A stretch of 64,000 nt of DNA from Sesamum alatum. Taxonomy: Eukaryota > Streptophyta > Magnoliopsida > Lamiales > Pedaliaceae. Shown here one piece after another: positions 20,081-31,226 of the stretch. The position numbers and the translations under genes are program-made. Location: the NCBI GenBank assembly GCA_034509735.1, contig JACGWO010000007.1, positions 1 to 64,000 of the forward strand, in the 5' to 3' direction. Positions within the stretch are counted from its first letter, which is position 1. The number at the start of each line of letters is the position of its first letter. A model generated the notes under the pieces. The model was not told where the DNA came from, did not search any database, and saw only the letters and a list, made by a program, of their open reading frames with translations.

Positions 20081-22313
20081 TGTTAGAATAGGTGACCAGA
20101 AAGCCAATAGGTTTGGCGATTTGTAACCTATTATACAACTCGATGTAAATATAATATTATTATGTGATGAATAAAATGAGTATTTGTCACTTCTGGTGCT
20201 TACTTTGTTGCGCTCATTTCACATTTGTTAAAACGTGTTTTAACTTATATCGCAATAAAGCCCACAGACTATGGATAACAACTCGTGCAGTTGGGCCACG
20301 CATTGGATTGTGGTAATTAAACAAACTGATTAAGAGTTGGGTCTGAAACGTTCCAAGTCGAGGACCTCCAGACAGGGCATCGAGAGTCCTATTGAGACTT
20401 GCGTCAATAGTCGTGTTCATTGGATGAGCGCCGTGTTTCATCGGCGACAAGCGTGGGACGCCTACACGATCTTGATGGGTTGGTCGACTGGGGTCGAGCC
20501 GACTGGACTGACTCGCGGGGATCATCATATGGAAGCCTTGGAGGCTTGGTCGGTATGATTGATTTTCCCCGGTTCCGATAGTACGGGAGTAATCCTCATA
20601 CTTGAGGAATCATTGCAGTCACGTGCACAGGACGGTTGTATCTTGGATCTGGCGAGAGGTGATCATTCTGTAAGATGATCATCATAAGCCTTATCCAGTG
20701 CAGTCGAAATGTGTAGCGAGGACGGTGGATTCCAAGAAGAGGATTCGTCCCCTGTCAGTATGTGACAGAGGTATCTCCTATGCACTTGGAGACACGTTCA
20801 TGCTGTTTGAAGTTGTGGCCACAGTGGTTGGTCGAACAGGGAATGGTTTCCTGTGTCGACGCAATGAAGCATACGTGGTCTCGAGTATTAAGCATAGATG
20901 CCTAGTCAAGGATGGGAACCGACGCCCAATTCCATACCCTAGACTAAGGTCGGGAGACGGTAGACGGAAGGATCGTACCCGTACGGAATCGGCACCTAAA
21001 TGTTCACGCCAATTCACCTAGTCTCTAGTGCCATAGACCGTTGCTAGACGGCCACCCATGGTAATGGATTCTTGTGGGACACGGGCCCAATTCTAGTTGA
21101 GGGTGAACCTAAAGGGTCACACACAAATCACCAAGGAGGTTGAGAGATCGACTTGGAGTCAATCTCGAATGATAAAATAAGTAATTGGATTACTTAAGGG
21201 AAAGTCCATTGGATGGACGGGCCGATATTGTATCGGGCCTTCGTTTAATCAAAAAATTGGATTTTTGATTAAATATGGAAAGTTGAGACGTTGAGACGTT
21301 GGATCTTTTTAATTGGATTAAAAGATCAACGGGAATAATTTAAATGAACATTAAATTGGATTTAATGTTGGGTTCGTCGTAATTGGATTACGATAAAACC
21401 CAATCCGTTAAATGTTACCCGAGATGAGAAATAATTCCTATTTTGGAATAGGAAGAAGTTGGACTTCTTCCCTTAATTAAACATGGCCGAGATGCTCCCT
21501 TGGAGGAAGCAAAATCAGTCATGTTTCATGCTAGGTGGTATGTTGACTTATCTCTTTTGGAAAGAGACAAATCAACTCCAATCAAGCTCTTCCCTTTTGG
21601 TATGATTTGATCATACCATAAATTTTGGTAGGCTTGATTGAAGAATTGATGGTGATTGATTGGAATGAATCTAGAGATTCTTGGATGAACCTAGACACAT
21701 TCCAATAATCACATTAATTATATATATATATATTAGAATATACAACACCAAGTATAAGGGATTCATTATTCATCTTTTTCTAGGAAAAAGAAGAAGAGAA
21801 AAATCGGATCTCCTCTCCCTCTAACTCTCGGTTTTCTCCTCCTCCCTTTCACTTGTGTTCTTCACTTGGTTTTGAATCAAGAAGAAGAACAAAGTAAGTT
21901 TAAGAGAACACTAATTCATAGTATTCTTCTCTTAAACCGATTCCTTCTTAAACTCGTTCTTCTAGCAAGAAGAACGTGCGTTTCTTCCGGTATGGTGTGG
22001 ATCACCTTTGGAGAATCCATACGTTTGGATTTCGTGAGCATTCCGGAGAAGGAACAATGCAAGTAGCCGGGAGCACACGCTAAACAATCAAAGGTAACGG
22101 TTTTACTACGCTTTGATGGATTTAATATACATCTATACCTTATGTGTTTAAATATATGTTTCTAATATTTACACATCCTACATCGAACGCCCGGCTGAGC
22201 ACCCAAGGGTACACCCCTTGAGATTCGTTTATTTAAATTAGATTTAAATTTACGCACCCTTTCTCGCTTTCTCGCTTCCGCTCGAGCTCCCGGGTGGATC
22301 CGCTTGTCCTTCA
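20081..22313 (+). repeat. 5' LTR of the Copia element, ~2.2 kb
   Basis: Starts TGTTAG and ends TTCA two bases before the primer-binding site. The first 1194 bases match the 3' LTR. The remaining part has no second copy, so its length relies on the primer site position. Confidence 0.75.
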
Positions 22314-22315
22314 AG

Positions 22316-22333
22316 TGGTATTAGAGCCCGGTT
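22316..22333 (+). other. Primer-binding site (initiator tRNA-Met type)
   Basis: TGGTATTAGAGCCCGG matches the usual plant Copia primer site complementary to the 3' end of initiator tRNA-Met, with one T for C change. It lies two bases after the LTR. Confidence 0.8.
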
Positions 22334-23976
22334 CGATACAAGGGGCATAGATCTATATGCTTGGCATGATCTACTTGCTTTTATGGCTTTATTGGCATGT
22401 TAGATTATATAAATGTATGAATAATATGATGATTCAATTATTTGAATTTGATGGACTTTTGGCATGCCTATTTTTATTAGATTGGATCGGACCACTGCCG
22501 GTCAAGGCCAGCGCGCGCGCGCATGCTTGCTGCCTGTGCGCACGCGTGGGTGGTCGGCCGGCACAACGGCTGGGCCATTTTTTAACGTTTTTCGAAAAAT
22601 TTGATTTTCTGTATTTTCTGCAAAATATTCTGAAAATATGTTAATTTTGAATTTTTGATTTTGGAATAATTGGATTATTCCTTGAATTAAATTTGCTTAA
22701 TTAATTTGGGATTAATACATGCATTGTTTAAAATGTCCATTAAATTTGAAATTTGAATTTTGCATATTATTTGTATGTTTATGCTTTTGTGATCTTGGAC
22801 ACCACTTGGGTATTTGGAATATCCATTGGTTTTATGCATGATTATTTGGAATAATTATGTTATGTGTGTTGATGGAATCAACATGGGATGATCACAAGAG
22901 CCCTAGACCTTTGTATGGATGAATGTATGATCATTTATTTTCTGTTGGGTGGGGCCTGCGTGCCTCTTGTTTTTGGGACTATCATCTCCCGTATTTTCAG
23001 CCTCATGATGTTAAGGCTTGCTTTCTTTACTACCACTGTATTACTTTCAGTTGTAATGAGAGTAGATAGAATTGGTGAGGTTTTAATTTTAACAAGCGTT
23101 TGGAGTCGGAGACCCCAAGGAGGAGCATCAAGGCGTGAAATAAGAAGCATTACAAGGCTCATTAGAATGACAATGGGTATATTATTATTGTAATAATTTA
23201 GGACCACCCTAGACAGACCATAGACTCACTGCGGGCTCAGTGGGTCGCATAGGTTGGGCTTGTGATCATCCTAACAGGGGTATGCTATGTTTTCTGCATG
23301 CGGCGTATTTATTTATCGCTTTAAATATTGGATATTTATGCATGCTAAAACACCATAATGTGATGAGGTCTCGGTCACAAACAAACTCTCATTTGGTTAG
23401 ACCAAATTAAATATTAGGCCCAGAACGAACTTGGATCAAAATGGTATTTTGATCTGTCCGAGCCTTCCATCCACAGCAATGTGGTGAGGAAGCTACCACT
23501 ACCCAAGTGTGGTCTCACAAGTCGCGGCACACTTGGACTAGGGGAAAGCTGCACCATTGTTGTGAACAAAAAGACTGCACTCGTTGTTTCCCTGTCTCAC
23601 GAGTCGTGGGGGGTGATAGTTCGAGGCATGATTTGGTTGATGGGTCGGGCCCAACACTAAGTAACATGATTCGCTTGGAGTCCTCGGAACCATGCGAATA
23701 GGTGAGGCAAAATATCTTGGGAATCTCATTGGATGAGAATGATATTGGATATCTCCCACGAGGTCTTCTTCATGTGAATCGTAAAAGCGGGGCATGGAGA
23801 TTACGCTTGTGGATCCCAAGCCCACTAGGAAATGGTTTTCCAAAACTCCGCTTGAGAGTGGCGGACTTTCATATAAATAGTGGGAGGGTTAAAGACTAAA
23901 AGACCAAGTCTTCAACTTGAACAATAATATTACCATCATCTGCTAATTTCTGCTTTACATTTTCATTAATGTAGAT
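22334..23976 (+). other. Copia untranslated leader
   Basis: About 1.6 kb between primer site and gag without a long reading frame. It includes an alternating GCGCGC tract near 22510-22521. Such long leaders carry packaging and translation signals in Copia elements; none can be pinpointed here. Confidence 0.5.
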
Positions 23977-24873
23977 ATGTCTAAGAACCCATTAACCATG
24001 ATACTCGAGACTAACAAATTCAACGGAACGAACTACTCGGACTGGCTGAGAAACCTGAGGATTGTCCTCGGTTTCGAGAACCAAGGCTACGCCTTGGACG
24101 AGCCGCCACCGAGCGACTTACCGGAGGGGTCCACACCTGAAGAACGTTTGACGTTCGAGAAATGGCATGAGGACAATCGGAAAGTACGCAGTATCATACT
24201 GGCTTCAATGTCTAACGACATCCAGAAGCAGTATGAGAGGCTGGACAACGTCTCCGCCATAATGCTCTGCATGAACGAGGTTTATGCGGTTCCGGATAGG
24301 CATATTAGATATGCCGCCACAAAAGCATTCTTTGGCACCAAGCTTGCTGAAGGAGCGTCTGTACAAAGTCATGGGGTCAAGATGCTCTCCCTAGTGGAGA
24401 AACTCGAGGACTTTAAAGTTGGGCTTAACAATAACACGTACATTGGCGTGATCCTCCAGTCACTTCCTCCATCCTATGACCCGTTTATTGTAAACTACAA
24501 CATGAATGGACTTGAGAAGTCTATTCATAAGTTGATCAACATGCTGGTCCAATACGAGGCAATGACCCACAAGTCGGCGCCGGCGGTATTGATAGGAGAG
24601 GCTTCGACCTCCAAGGCGAATGGCAAGAGGGCCGGATGCTGGAAGAGGAAGAAGGGCAAAGGGAAGACGGTTGCGGCCCCTGCTCGCACTCCGGGCGTCC
24701 CTGTTGCTCCAGTTGGACCGAGCAAAGGGAAAGGGAAGGCCCATGGTTCTCAGCGGTCCAAGGCAAATGATGTCAGCATGCATTGCCAAGGGAAAGGGCA
24801 TTGGAAGAGGGAGTGCCCACAACTCCTCTCCAACCCATGTATGTTTGTGTTCAACAGTCTAATTGGATTATGA
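23977..24873 (+). pseudogene. Copia gag (capsid/nucleocapsid)
   Basis: A frame of 298 codons starting MSKNPLTMILETNKFNG, with the UBN2/gag-like motif NYSDWLRNLRIVL. It ends in a CCHC-type knuckle whose first cysteine is serine (SMHCQGKGHWKREC). After the knuckle the frame is lost, and the sequence jumps to the gag-pre-integrase region with no protease DTG motif, pointing to an internal deletion near 24840-24880. Confidence 0.8.
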
Positions 24874-25683
24874 CTGCAGAACACAAGCGAAAACATGATG
24901 ATCCTAATAACTCACGGATATGGCATGCGAGGTTAAGTCATATCTCTAAAGATAGGATAAGAAGGTTGGTGGACTCAAAGAGTCTAGAAATAGACAATTT
25001 GGACAACCTACCGACCTGCGAATCCTGTCTAAAGGGAAAGATGACCAAGAAACCTTGTTAGACAAAGCATGCTAGCCAGTGGTCTGTTGGATTTGATCCA
25101 TACGGATGTCTGTGGCCCACTGAATACTCAGGCTAGAGGTGGGTACTCGTACTTCATAACTTTTACCGATGATCACTCACGGTATGGTTATGTTTACCTG
25201 ATGAGGTACAAGTCTGAAGCCTTTGGAAGGTTTAAGGAATACAGACTTGAAGTAGAGAACCAAACCGGTCGAAAGATCAAAGCCCTTCGGTTGGATCGAG
25301 GTGGAGAGTTTACTGATTATCTAAAAGAGAATGAGATTCTCTCTCAATGGACCCCTCCTGGAACACCACAGCTTAATGGTGTGTCTGAAAGGAGGAATCG
25401 GACCTTGTTGGACATGGTTCGATCCATGATGAGTTTTACCAAACTTTCCCTTTCCTTCTGGGGATATGCTCTTGAGACGGCGGCCAAAGTTTTGAACTTG
25501 GCGCCATCTAAAAAGGCATCCCAGACGCCATATAAGATATGGCATGGCAAGCCTGCCTCCTACAAATACTTGAAAGTGTGGGGTTGCCCCGCATATGTCA
25601 AGAGATTAGTGGAAAATAAATTGGACTCAAGGTCTAGTTTATGCAGGTTCATCGGCTATCCGAAAGAAACTGCGGGGTATTAA
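24874..25683 (+). pseudogene. Copia gag-pre-integrase and integrase core
   Basis: A pre-integrase zinc region (IWHARLSHISKDRI, then CESCLKGKM) lies in a different frame from gag. It is followed by the integrase catalytic core with IHTDVCGP, FTDDHSRYGY and LNGVSERRNRTLLDM, giving the expected DDE residues. Frame changes at about 25062 and 25680 break it. Confidence 0.85.
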
Positions 25684-27535
25684 TCTATGATCCCTCCGAG
25701 CATGGTTTTTGTCTCACGAAATGCAGTGTTCTTGGAAAAGGATTTTCCATTGGATAGTCGACGCGATGAGGTACTCCTTGAGGAATCAAGTGAGGTACCC
25801 CATGAGGCGGCAGTGACATCTGAGCCAGTGGTTCCCACTGATATTGTTCCAATCCTCTGTAGGTCGGCCAGAGTATCCCATGCACCTGATAGGTATGAAT
25901 TTTTGGGCCTGACCGGTCAGTTGGATAATGATCCAAAGACATACGAAGAAGCGATGTCGGACATCGATTCGGACAAGTGGCTTGAGGTCATGAAATCCGA
26001 GATGGACTCGATGGGTACAAACAAGGTTTGAACCCTAGTAGACCCACCCAAAGGGGTCAAACCCGTAGGGTGTAAATGGGTCTACAAACGTAAGCTTGGA
26101 GCTGATAGGGATGTTACAACCTTCAAAGCCAGGCTTGTGGCGAAAGGGTACACTCAACGACCCGGGGTTGATTTTGAGGAAACCTACTCACCCGTAGCAA
26201 TGGTCAAGTCCATTCGGATACTGCTTGCCATAGCAGCATGGTATGACTATGAAATATGGCAGATGGACGTGAAAACGGCCTTCCTCAACGGTTTTGTAGA
26301 GGAGATCTATATGGATCAGCCGGAAAGTTTCACGACTGTTGGAGAAGAGCAGAAGGTATGCCGTTTCCAAAGGTCCATCTATGGCCTCAAACAAGCTTCC
26401 CGAAGCTGGAACATACGTTTTGATGAAGTCATACGGGGATATGATTTCATCAAGAACGAGTCTGATCCTTGTGTATATAACAAGATCAGTGGGAGCTCAG
26501 TTGCGTTTCTAGTACTTTATGTGGATGACATCTTGCTCATTGGGAATGATGCTAAGATGTTGGGTACCACTAAAGCTTGGTTGTCAACGCAATTCTCCAT
26601 GAAAGATATGGGCGAGGCATCCTACATCCTTGGCATCAAGATCTACAGGGATAGATCTAGAAGGATGTTAGGAATGGCCCAGTCCTCGTATATTGAGAAA
26701 GTCTTGGAGAGATTCAAGATGGAGAACTCAAAACGAGGATTCCTTCCTATGAGGCATGGAATTAAGTTATCCGAGAAGCAGTCTCCTAAGACTGATGAGG
26801 AGCTTAAACGGATGTTGGACATCCCCTATGCTTCAGTCGTAGGCAGTATACAGTATGTTGTTCAGTGCACTAGACCTGATGTGGCTTTCGCTTTGAGCAT
26901 AACAAGTCGATATCAGTCATGTGCCGGAGAGGCGCACTGGAGTGTAGTCAAGACTATTCTGAAGTACCTGAAAAGGACTAAGGACATGTTCTTGATCTAC
27001 GGCGGTGAAGAGTTGATACTGGAAGGCTATAGCGACGCTAGCTTCCAGTCGGATGACAATGATGCCAAGTCTCAGTCTGGTTATGTGTTCAGACTTAATG
27101 GTGGCATGGTTGCTTGGAAGAGTTCCAAGCAGGCTACCACGGCGGACTCCACCATAGAGTTTTGAATACATGGCGGCTTTGGAAGCTGCTAAGGAGTGGT
27201 TTGGTTGATGAGCTACATCCAAGGGTTGGATGTAGTACCTAGCATTGCTAAGCCTGTAATTATCTTTTATGATAACAACGGGGCGATACCGCTAGCAAAG
27301 GAACTGAGATCTCATCATGATCCAAGCATATTCTTAGACGCTACCATCTGCTTAGAGAGATGGATAGCAGGAGTGACGTTTGGTTGGACCGAGTCATCTC
27401 AGCAGAAAACATAGCAGATCCACTTGCTAAGCCCATGTCGCAAGTTGTCCATACTCAGCATCTAGATAAGATGGGTTTGGCAATTTGGCAGATCCACTTG
27501 TCAATGGGTGATTAGTTTTAGGTCAAGTGGGAGAT
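25684..27535 (+). pseudogene. Copia reverse transcriptase and RNase H, broken
   Basis: Reverse transcriptase motifs include DFEETYSPVA, WQMDVKTAFLNG, IYGLKQASRSW and the catalytic YVDD. The RNase H part has LEGYSDASFQSD. A TGA at about 26029-26031 replaces a tryptophan codon position, and a frame change near 27160 disrupts the RNase H end. 27415-27524 is noncoding. Confidence 0.9.
27525..27535 (+). other. Polypurine tract
   Basis: AAGTGGGAGAT lies immediately before TGTTAG of the 3' LTR, the normal plus-strand primer position. Confidence 0.8.
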
Positions 27536-28729
27536 TGTTAGAATAGGTGACCAGAAAGCCAATAGGTTTGGCAATTTGTAACCTATTATACAACTTGATG
27601 TAAATGTAATATTATTATGTGATGAATAAAATGAGTATTCGTCACTTCTGGTGCTTACTTTGTTGCGCTCATTTCACATTTGTTAAAACGGTGTTTTAAC
27701 TTATATCGCAACAAAGCCCACAGACCATGGATAACAACTCGTGCAGTTAGGCCACGCATTGGATTGTGGTCATTAAACCAACTGATTAAGAGTTGGGTAT
27801 GAAATGTTCCAAATCGAGGACCTCGAGACAGGGCATCGAGAGTCCTATTGAGACTTGCGTCAAGAGTCGTGTTCATTGGATGAGTGTCGTATTTCATCGG
27901 CGACAGGCGTGGGACGCCTACACGATCTTGATGGGTTGGTCGACTGGGGTCGAGTCGGCTGCACTGACTCGCGGGGATCATCATATGGAAGCCTTGGAGG
28001 CTTGGTCGGTATGATTGGTTTTTCCCGGTTCCGATAGTACAGGAGTAATCCTCAGACTTGAGGAATCATTGCAGTCGCGTGCACAGGACGGCTGTATCTT
28101 GGATCTGGCGAGAGGTGATCAGTCTGTAAGATGATCATCATAAGCCTTGTCCAGTGCAGTCGGAATGTGTAGCGAGGACGGTGGATTCCAAGAAGAGGAT
28201 CCGTCCCCTGTCAGTATGTGACAGAGGTATCTCCTATACACTTGGAGACACGTTCATGCTGTTTGAAGCTGTGGCCACATTGGTTGGTCGAACAAGGAAT
28301 GGTTTCCTGTGTCAACGCAATGAAGCATACGTGGTCTCGAGTATTAAGCATAGATGCCTAGTCAAGGATGGGAACCGACGCCCAATTCCATACCCTAGAC
28401 TAAGGTCGGGAGACGGTAGACGGAAGGATCGTACCCGTACGGAATCGGCGCCTAAATGTTCATGCCAATTCACCTAGTCTCTAGTGCCATGGACCGTTAC
28501 TAGACGGCCACCCATGGTAACGGGCCCTTGTGGGACACGGGCCCAAGTCTAGCTGAGGGTGAACCTAAAGGGTCACACACAAATCACCGAGGAGGTTGAA
28601 AGATCGACTTGGAGTCAATCTCGAAGGATAAAATAAGTAATTGGATTATTTAAGGGAAAGTCCATTGGATGGACGGGCCAATATTGTATCGGGCCTTCGT
28701 TTAATCGATAAATTGGATTTTCGATTAAA
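27536..28729 (+). repeat. 3' LTR of the Copia element, truncated
   Basis: Matches 20081-21274. Identity fades after TCGATTAAA at about 28729 and unrelated DNA follows, so the distal ~1.04 kb is missing. It ends about 410 bp before the PPR start codon. Confidence 0.85.
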
Positions 28730-29138
28730 AATTTGAAATTAGCCCTAATTTTATAATTTATTTTTTATTCCACATTATTTAAATAATTTTACCGCGATTT
28801 GACGGGGTCTTGAGATTTCTCGCATTTTTCCTTTTACTTTTTTAGAGGTGGAGTAGAACGTAAGATTGGTCCAAGATATACAGACCAAATATGCAAAACT
28901 GAAAAGTAGTGAGGCCAAACTGAAAATTCCGGAGTTTGTTGACGAAAATGCAAATTTTTCCACCAGTATACTACTTTGGTGTGCCCGGCCGCCACTTACA
29001 GAATTCAGTACCCAATCTTCCGCCGTTCGCCGGCGAAAATACTTCGGCTGGAGTTTATTTTGGCTAGTCCGAACTTCAATTTCATCGTCATTATCAACAC
29101 AGTGTGAGAAAATCATCTTATCATCTTCTCACTTCCAT

Positions 29139-30059
29139 ATGTCCAATACGCTCAGAACTAAGCTTCGTCCTCTTTCCCCGGCCCATCTGTTGCGAAATAT
29201 TCGCCGTTTCTCCTCTATTGAGGATGAGCTAGGGCGTCCGGATTCCCCTCCGGAACCTATTCCGAATAGGCCCCTGAGAAGGCAATCTTATCCTTCTCGA
29301 AGCCCTCGATTCCCGAAGTCCAATCGCGTTGTGGAAAATGAAAACCTAAATGCATTTAGGGGCGAAACTGATGCTGATTTTCTGGAAAGGTTCAAGCTTG
29401 GGTTTGATCGCAAACTGGAAAGCCGAACAGACTCAGGAGATAAAAGTATTCAATACGAAAAAGCAGAGAATCCGGAGCCTCTATCGCCTCCGGAGGACGC
29501 GGATGAGATATTTAAGAAAATGAAGGAGACGGGGTTGATCCCTAATGCGGTTGCTATGCTTGATGGTTTGTGTAAAGATGGACTGGTACAAGAGGCAATG
29601 AAGCTCTTTGGACTAATGCGTGAGAAGGGCACGATTCCGGAGGTGGTCGTTTACACTGCTGTGGTGGAGGGCTTCTGCAAGGCACACAAGTTTGATGATG
29701 CAATAAGAATTTTTAAGAAGATGCAGAGTAATGGGGTAGTTCCGAATGTGTTTAGTTATCAGGTTTTGGTTCGGGGGCTATGTAGTGGGAAGAGGTTGGA
29801 GGATGCGTATTTGTTTACCATTGAAATGTTGGAGGCTGGACATTCCCCGAATTTGCCAACTTTCACCGGATTGGTTGATTGGTACTGCAGGGAGAAAGGT
29901 CTGGAAGAGGCTCAGTTTGTGATCCAGGCAATGAGGCAGAAGGGATATTTCGTTGAGGAGAAAGCAGTTAGGGAGTATTTGGATAAGAAAGGACCTTTCT
30001 TGCCTTTGGTGTGGGAGGCAATCCTGGGAAAAAAAGCTTCAAAGAGGTCTCTGTTCTAA
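29139..30059 (+). CDS. Mitochondrial-type pentatricopeptide repeat protein, At4g38150-like
   Basis: An intronless gene of 306 codons. PPR proteins bind organelle RNA and act in processing, editing or translation. I chose ATG 29139 because it opens an arginine-rich, acid-poor presequence (MSNTLRTKLRPLSPAHLLRN) typical of mitochondrial import. The same frame is open back to 28866, but that part has no targeting or PPR character and is probably 5' UTR. From about residue 125 it has P-class PPR motifs, for example FGLMREKGTIPEVVVYTAV and FKKMQSNGVVPNVFSYQVL, three complete and one or two partial. Length and C-terminal layout resemble Arabidopsis At4g38150. A truncated Copia LTR lies just upstream and could affect its promoter. 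Confidence 0.85.
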   Translation: MSNTLRTKLRPLSPAHLLRNIRRFSSIEDELGRPDSPPEPIPNRPLRRQSYPSRSPRFPKSNRVVENENLNAFRGETDADFLERFKLGFDRKLESRTDSGDKSIQYEKAENPEPLSPPEDADEIFKKMKETGLIPNAVAMLDGLCKDGLVQEAMKLFGLMREKGTIPEVVVYTAVVEGFCKAHKFDDAIRIFKKMQSNGVVPNVFSYQVLVRGLCSGKRLEDAYLFTIEMLEAGHSPNLPTFTGLVDWYCREKGLEEAQFVIQAMRQKGYFVEEKAVREYLDKKGPFLPLVWEAILGKKASKRSLF

Positions 30060-31226
30060 GGGTTTCTTTATTTTCCTTTTAAATTTAGTTTCTTTGTTTT
30101 CTATGGATGGATGAGTTTTGACAAGCAACAGTGTGTTGTTTGTTCATTGTGCTTTATTCCCTCCTGCTTGAACATCAGTTTATATCATTCTACTTAATGT
30201 TCAGCTTTCTCCTTATTCTTATTTTGGTTTCGTGTTTAATATTGATTTGTGTTTGAAATTAGTTTTTCCTTGAATCAAATATCGTAAATCCTGTAAGGTT
30301 TCTTTTGTGACATGATTACTTCCAATATTCTGTTCTCTCTATCCCAAGTCCCAACATGCTTGTACTTCTTCCTTCTATCTGGATTAGAAAGTTTTGTAAC
30401 TTTATCTTGGCAACAAAGCAAAGTTATTGAAATGGCGATCATACTTGTTTGTTTTCACAACTTAGGTGCTTGACTAAACATGAATGTTTGGGCTTCCTGT
30501 ATATTAGTCAGGTGATGATAAGTCAAATGCCGGAGACATTTCTATGATTAGTTCTAGATGCAGAGAGTGGACCAAATGACATATGTTCATTTCTTTTGGA
30601 GGAATCCCATCATTGACAAGTGATAAATGTTGACTCATAGCAGAAACATCTAAATTCCTCACGTCCACGCAATTGTATATTAATATAAGCTTTTGTGGAG
30701 AGCATATCGGCATATCCCTCTGTTGTTCTTAGTTGCATAGTTTTGCATCCACTTATACAGTGGCCTGTAGAACAGAACAGCTTGTTCCCGCTCTTCATAC
30801 TTCAAGACATGTCAAGTTGATGTTTCTCCAAGAACCTTATAAATTATAACCATGGGTTTCAGTGCGCCATTATTGGACACTATTGTGGATAGCATGTTAA
30901 GTCTGTGAAAAACTATAGACTTCCATGTTACCCAAAGGGCACTGGAAACTACAGTCTAAACCACTCTGCTTATATGATGGAGTACGCTGGAAAAGTTCTC
31001 TTTGTTCCTAGTGCAAACTCCATCAGTTACTCTAGATTGGGATAACAACAGAGCAGCTCCATGGATGCCATAGGCTGCGGATAGATGGTACTGCACACAC
31101 TAGGGTGCAGCAAAATACACAAACACTATCAGGATGCTAAGTACCAAGATACAGGATACAAGTGGCCCTGAGTAAAGCATAAATATAGTTGAAGCTAGCA
31201 GAAGCATGTCTCCAATAAAAATATAA
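30060..31226. other. Region between convergent PPR and Fip1-motif genes
   Basis: Contains the 3' UTRs of both flanking genes. The short reading frames have no family features. I see no additional gene. Confidence 0.6.

Larger units (their letters stand above)
20081..28729 (+). mobile_element. Copia-type LTR retrotransposon, decayed, 3' LTR truncated
   Basis: Gag, integrase, reverse transcriptase and RNase H follow in that order, which defines Copia. The two LTRs share their first ~1.19 kb (20081-21274 and 27536-28729). A primer-binding site and a polypurine tract are present. Coding parts carry frameshifts and stops, and the protease is missing. The last ~1.04 kb of the 3' LTR and any right target-site duplication have been lost. 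Four transitions in the first ~120 bases between LTRs indicate an insertion that is not very recent. Confidence 0.9.

Noticed and set aside
20214..21021. Several 60-107 codon frames in the LTRs (also 27655-28477)
   Set aside because: They lie in long terminal repeats, are partly altered between the two LTRs and have no protein signature.
28866..29138. In-frame N-terminal extension of the PPR protein
   Set aside because: It would mask the arginine-rich mitochondrial presequence starting at 29139 and has no PPR features.
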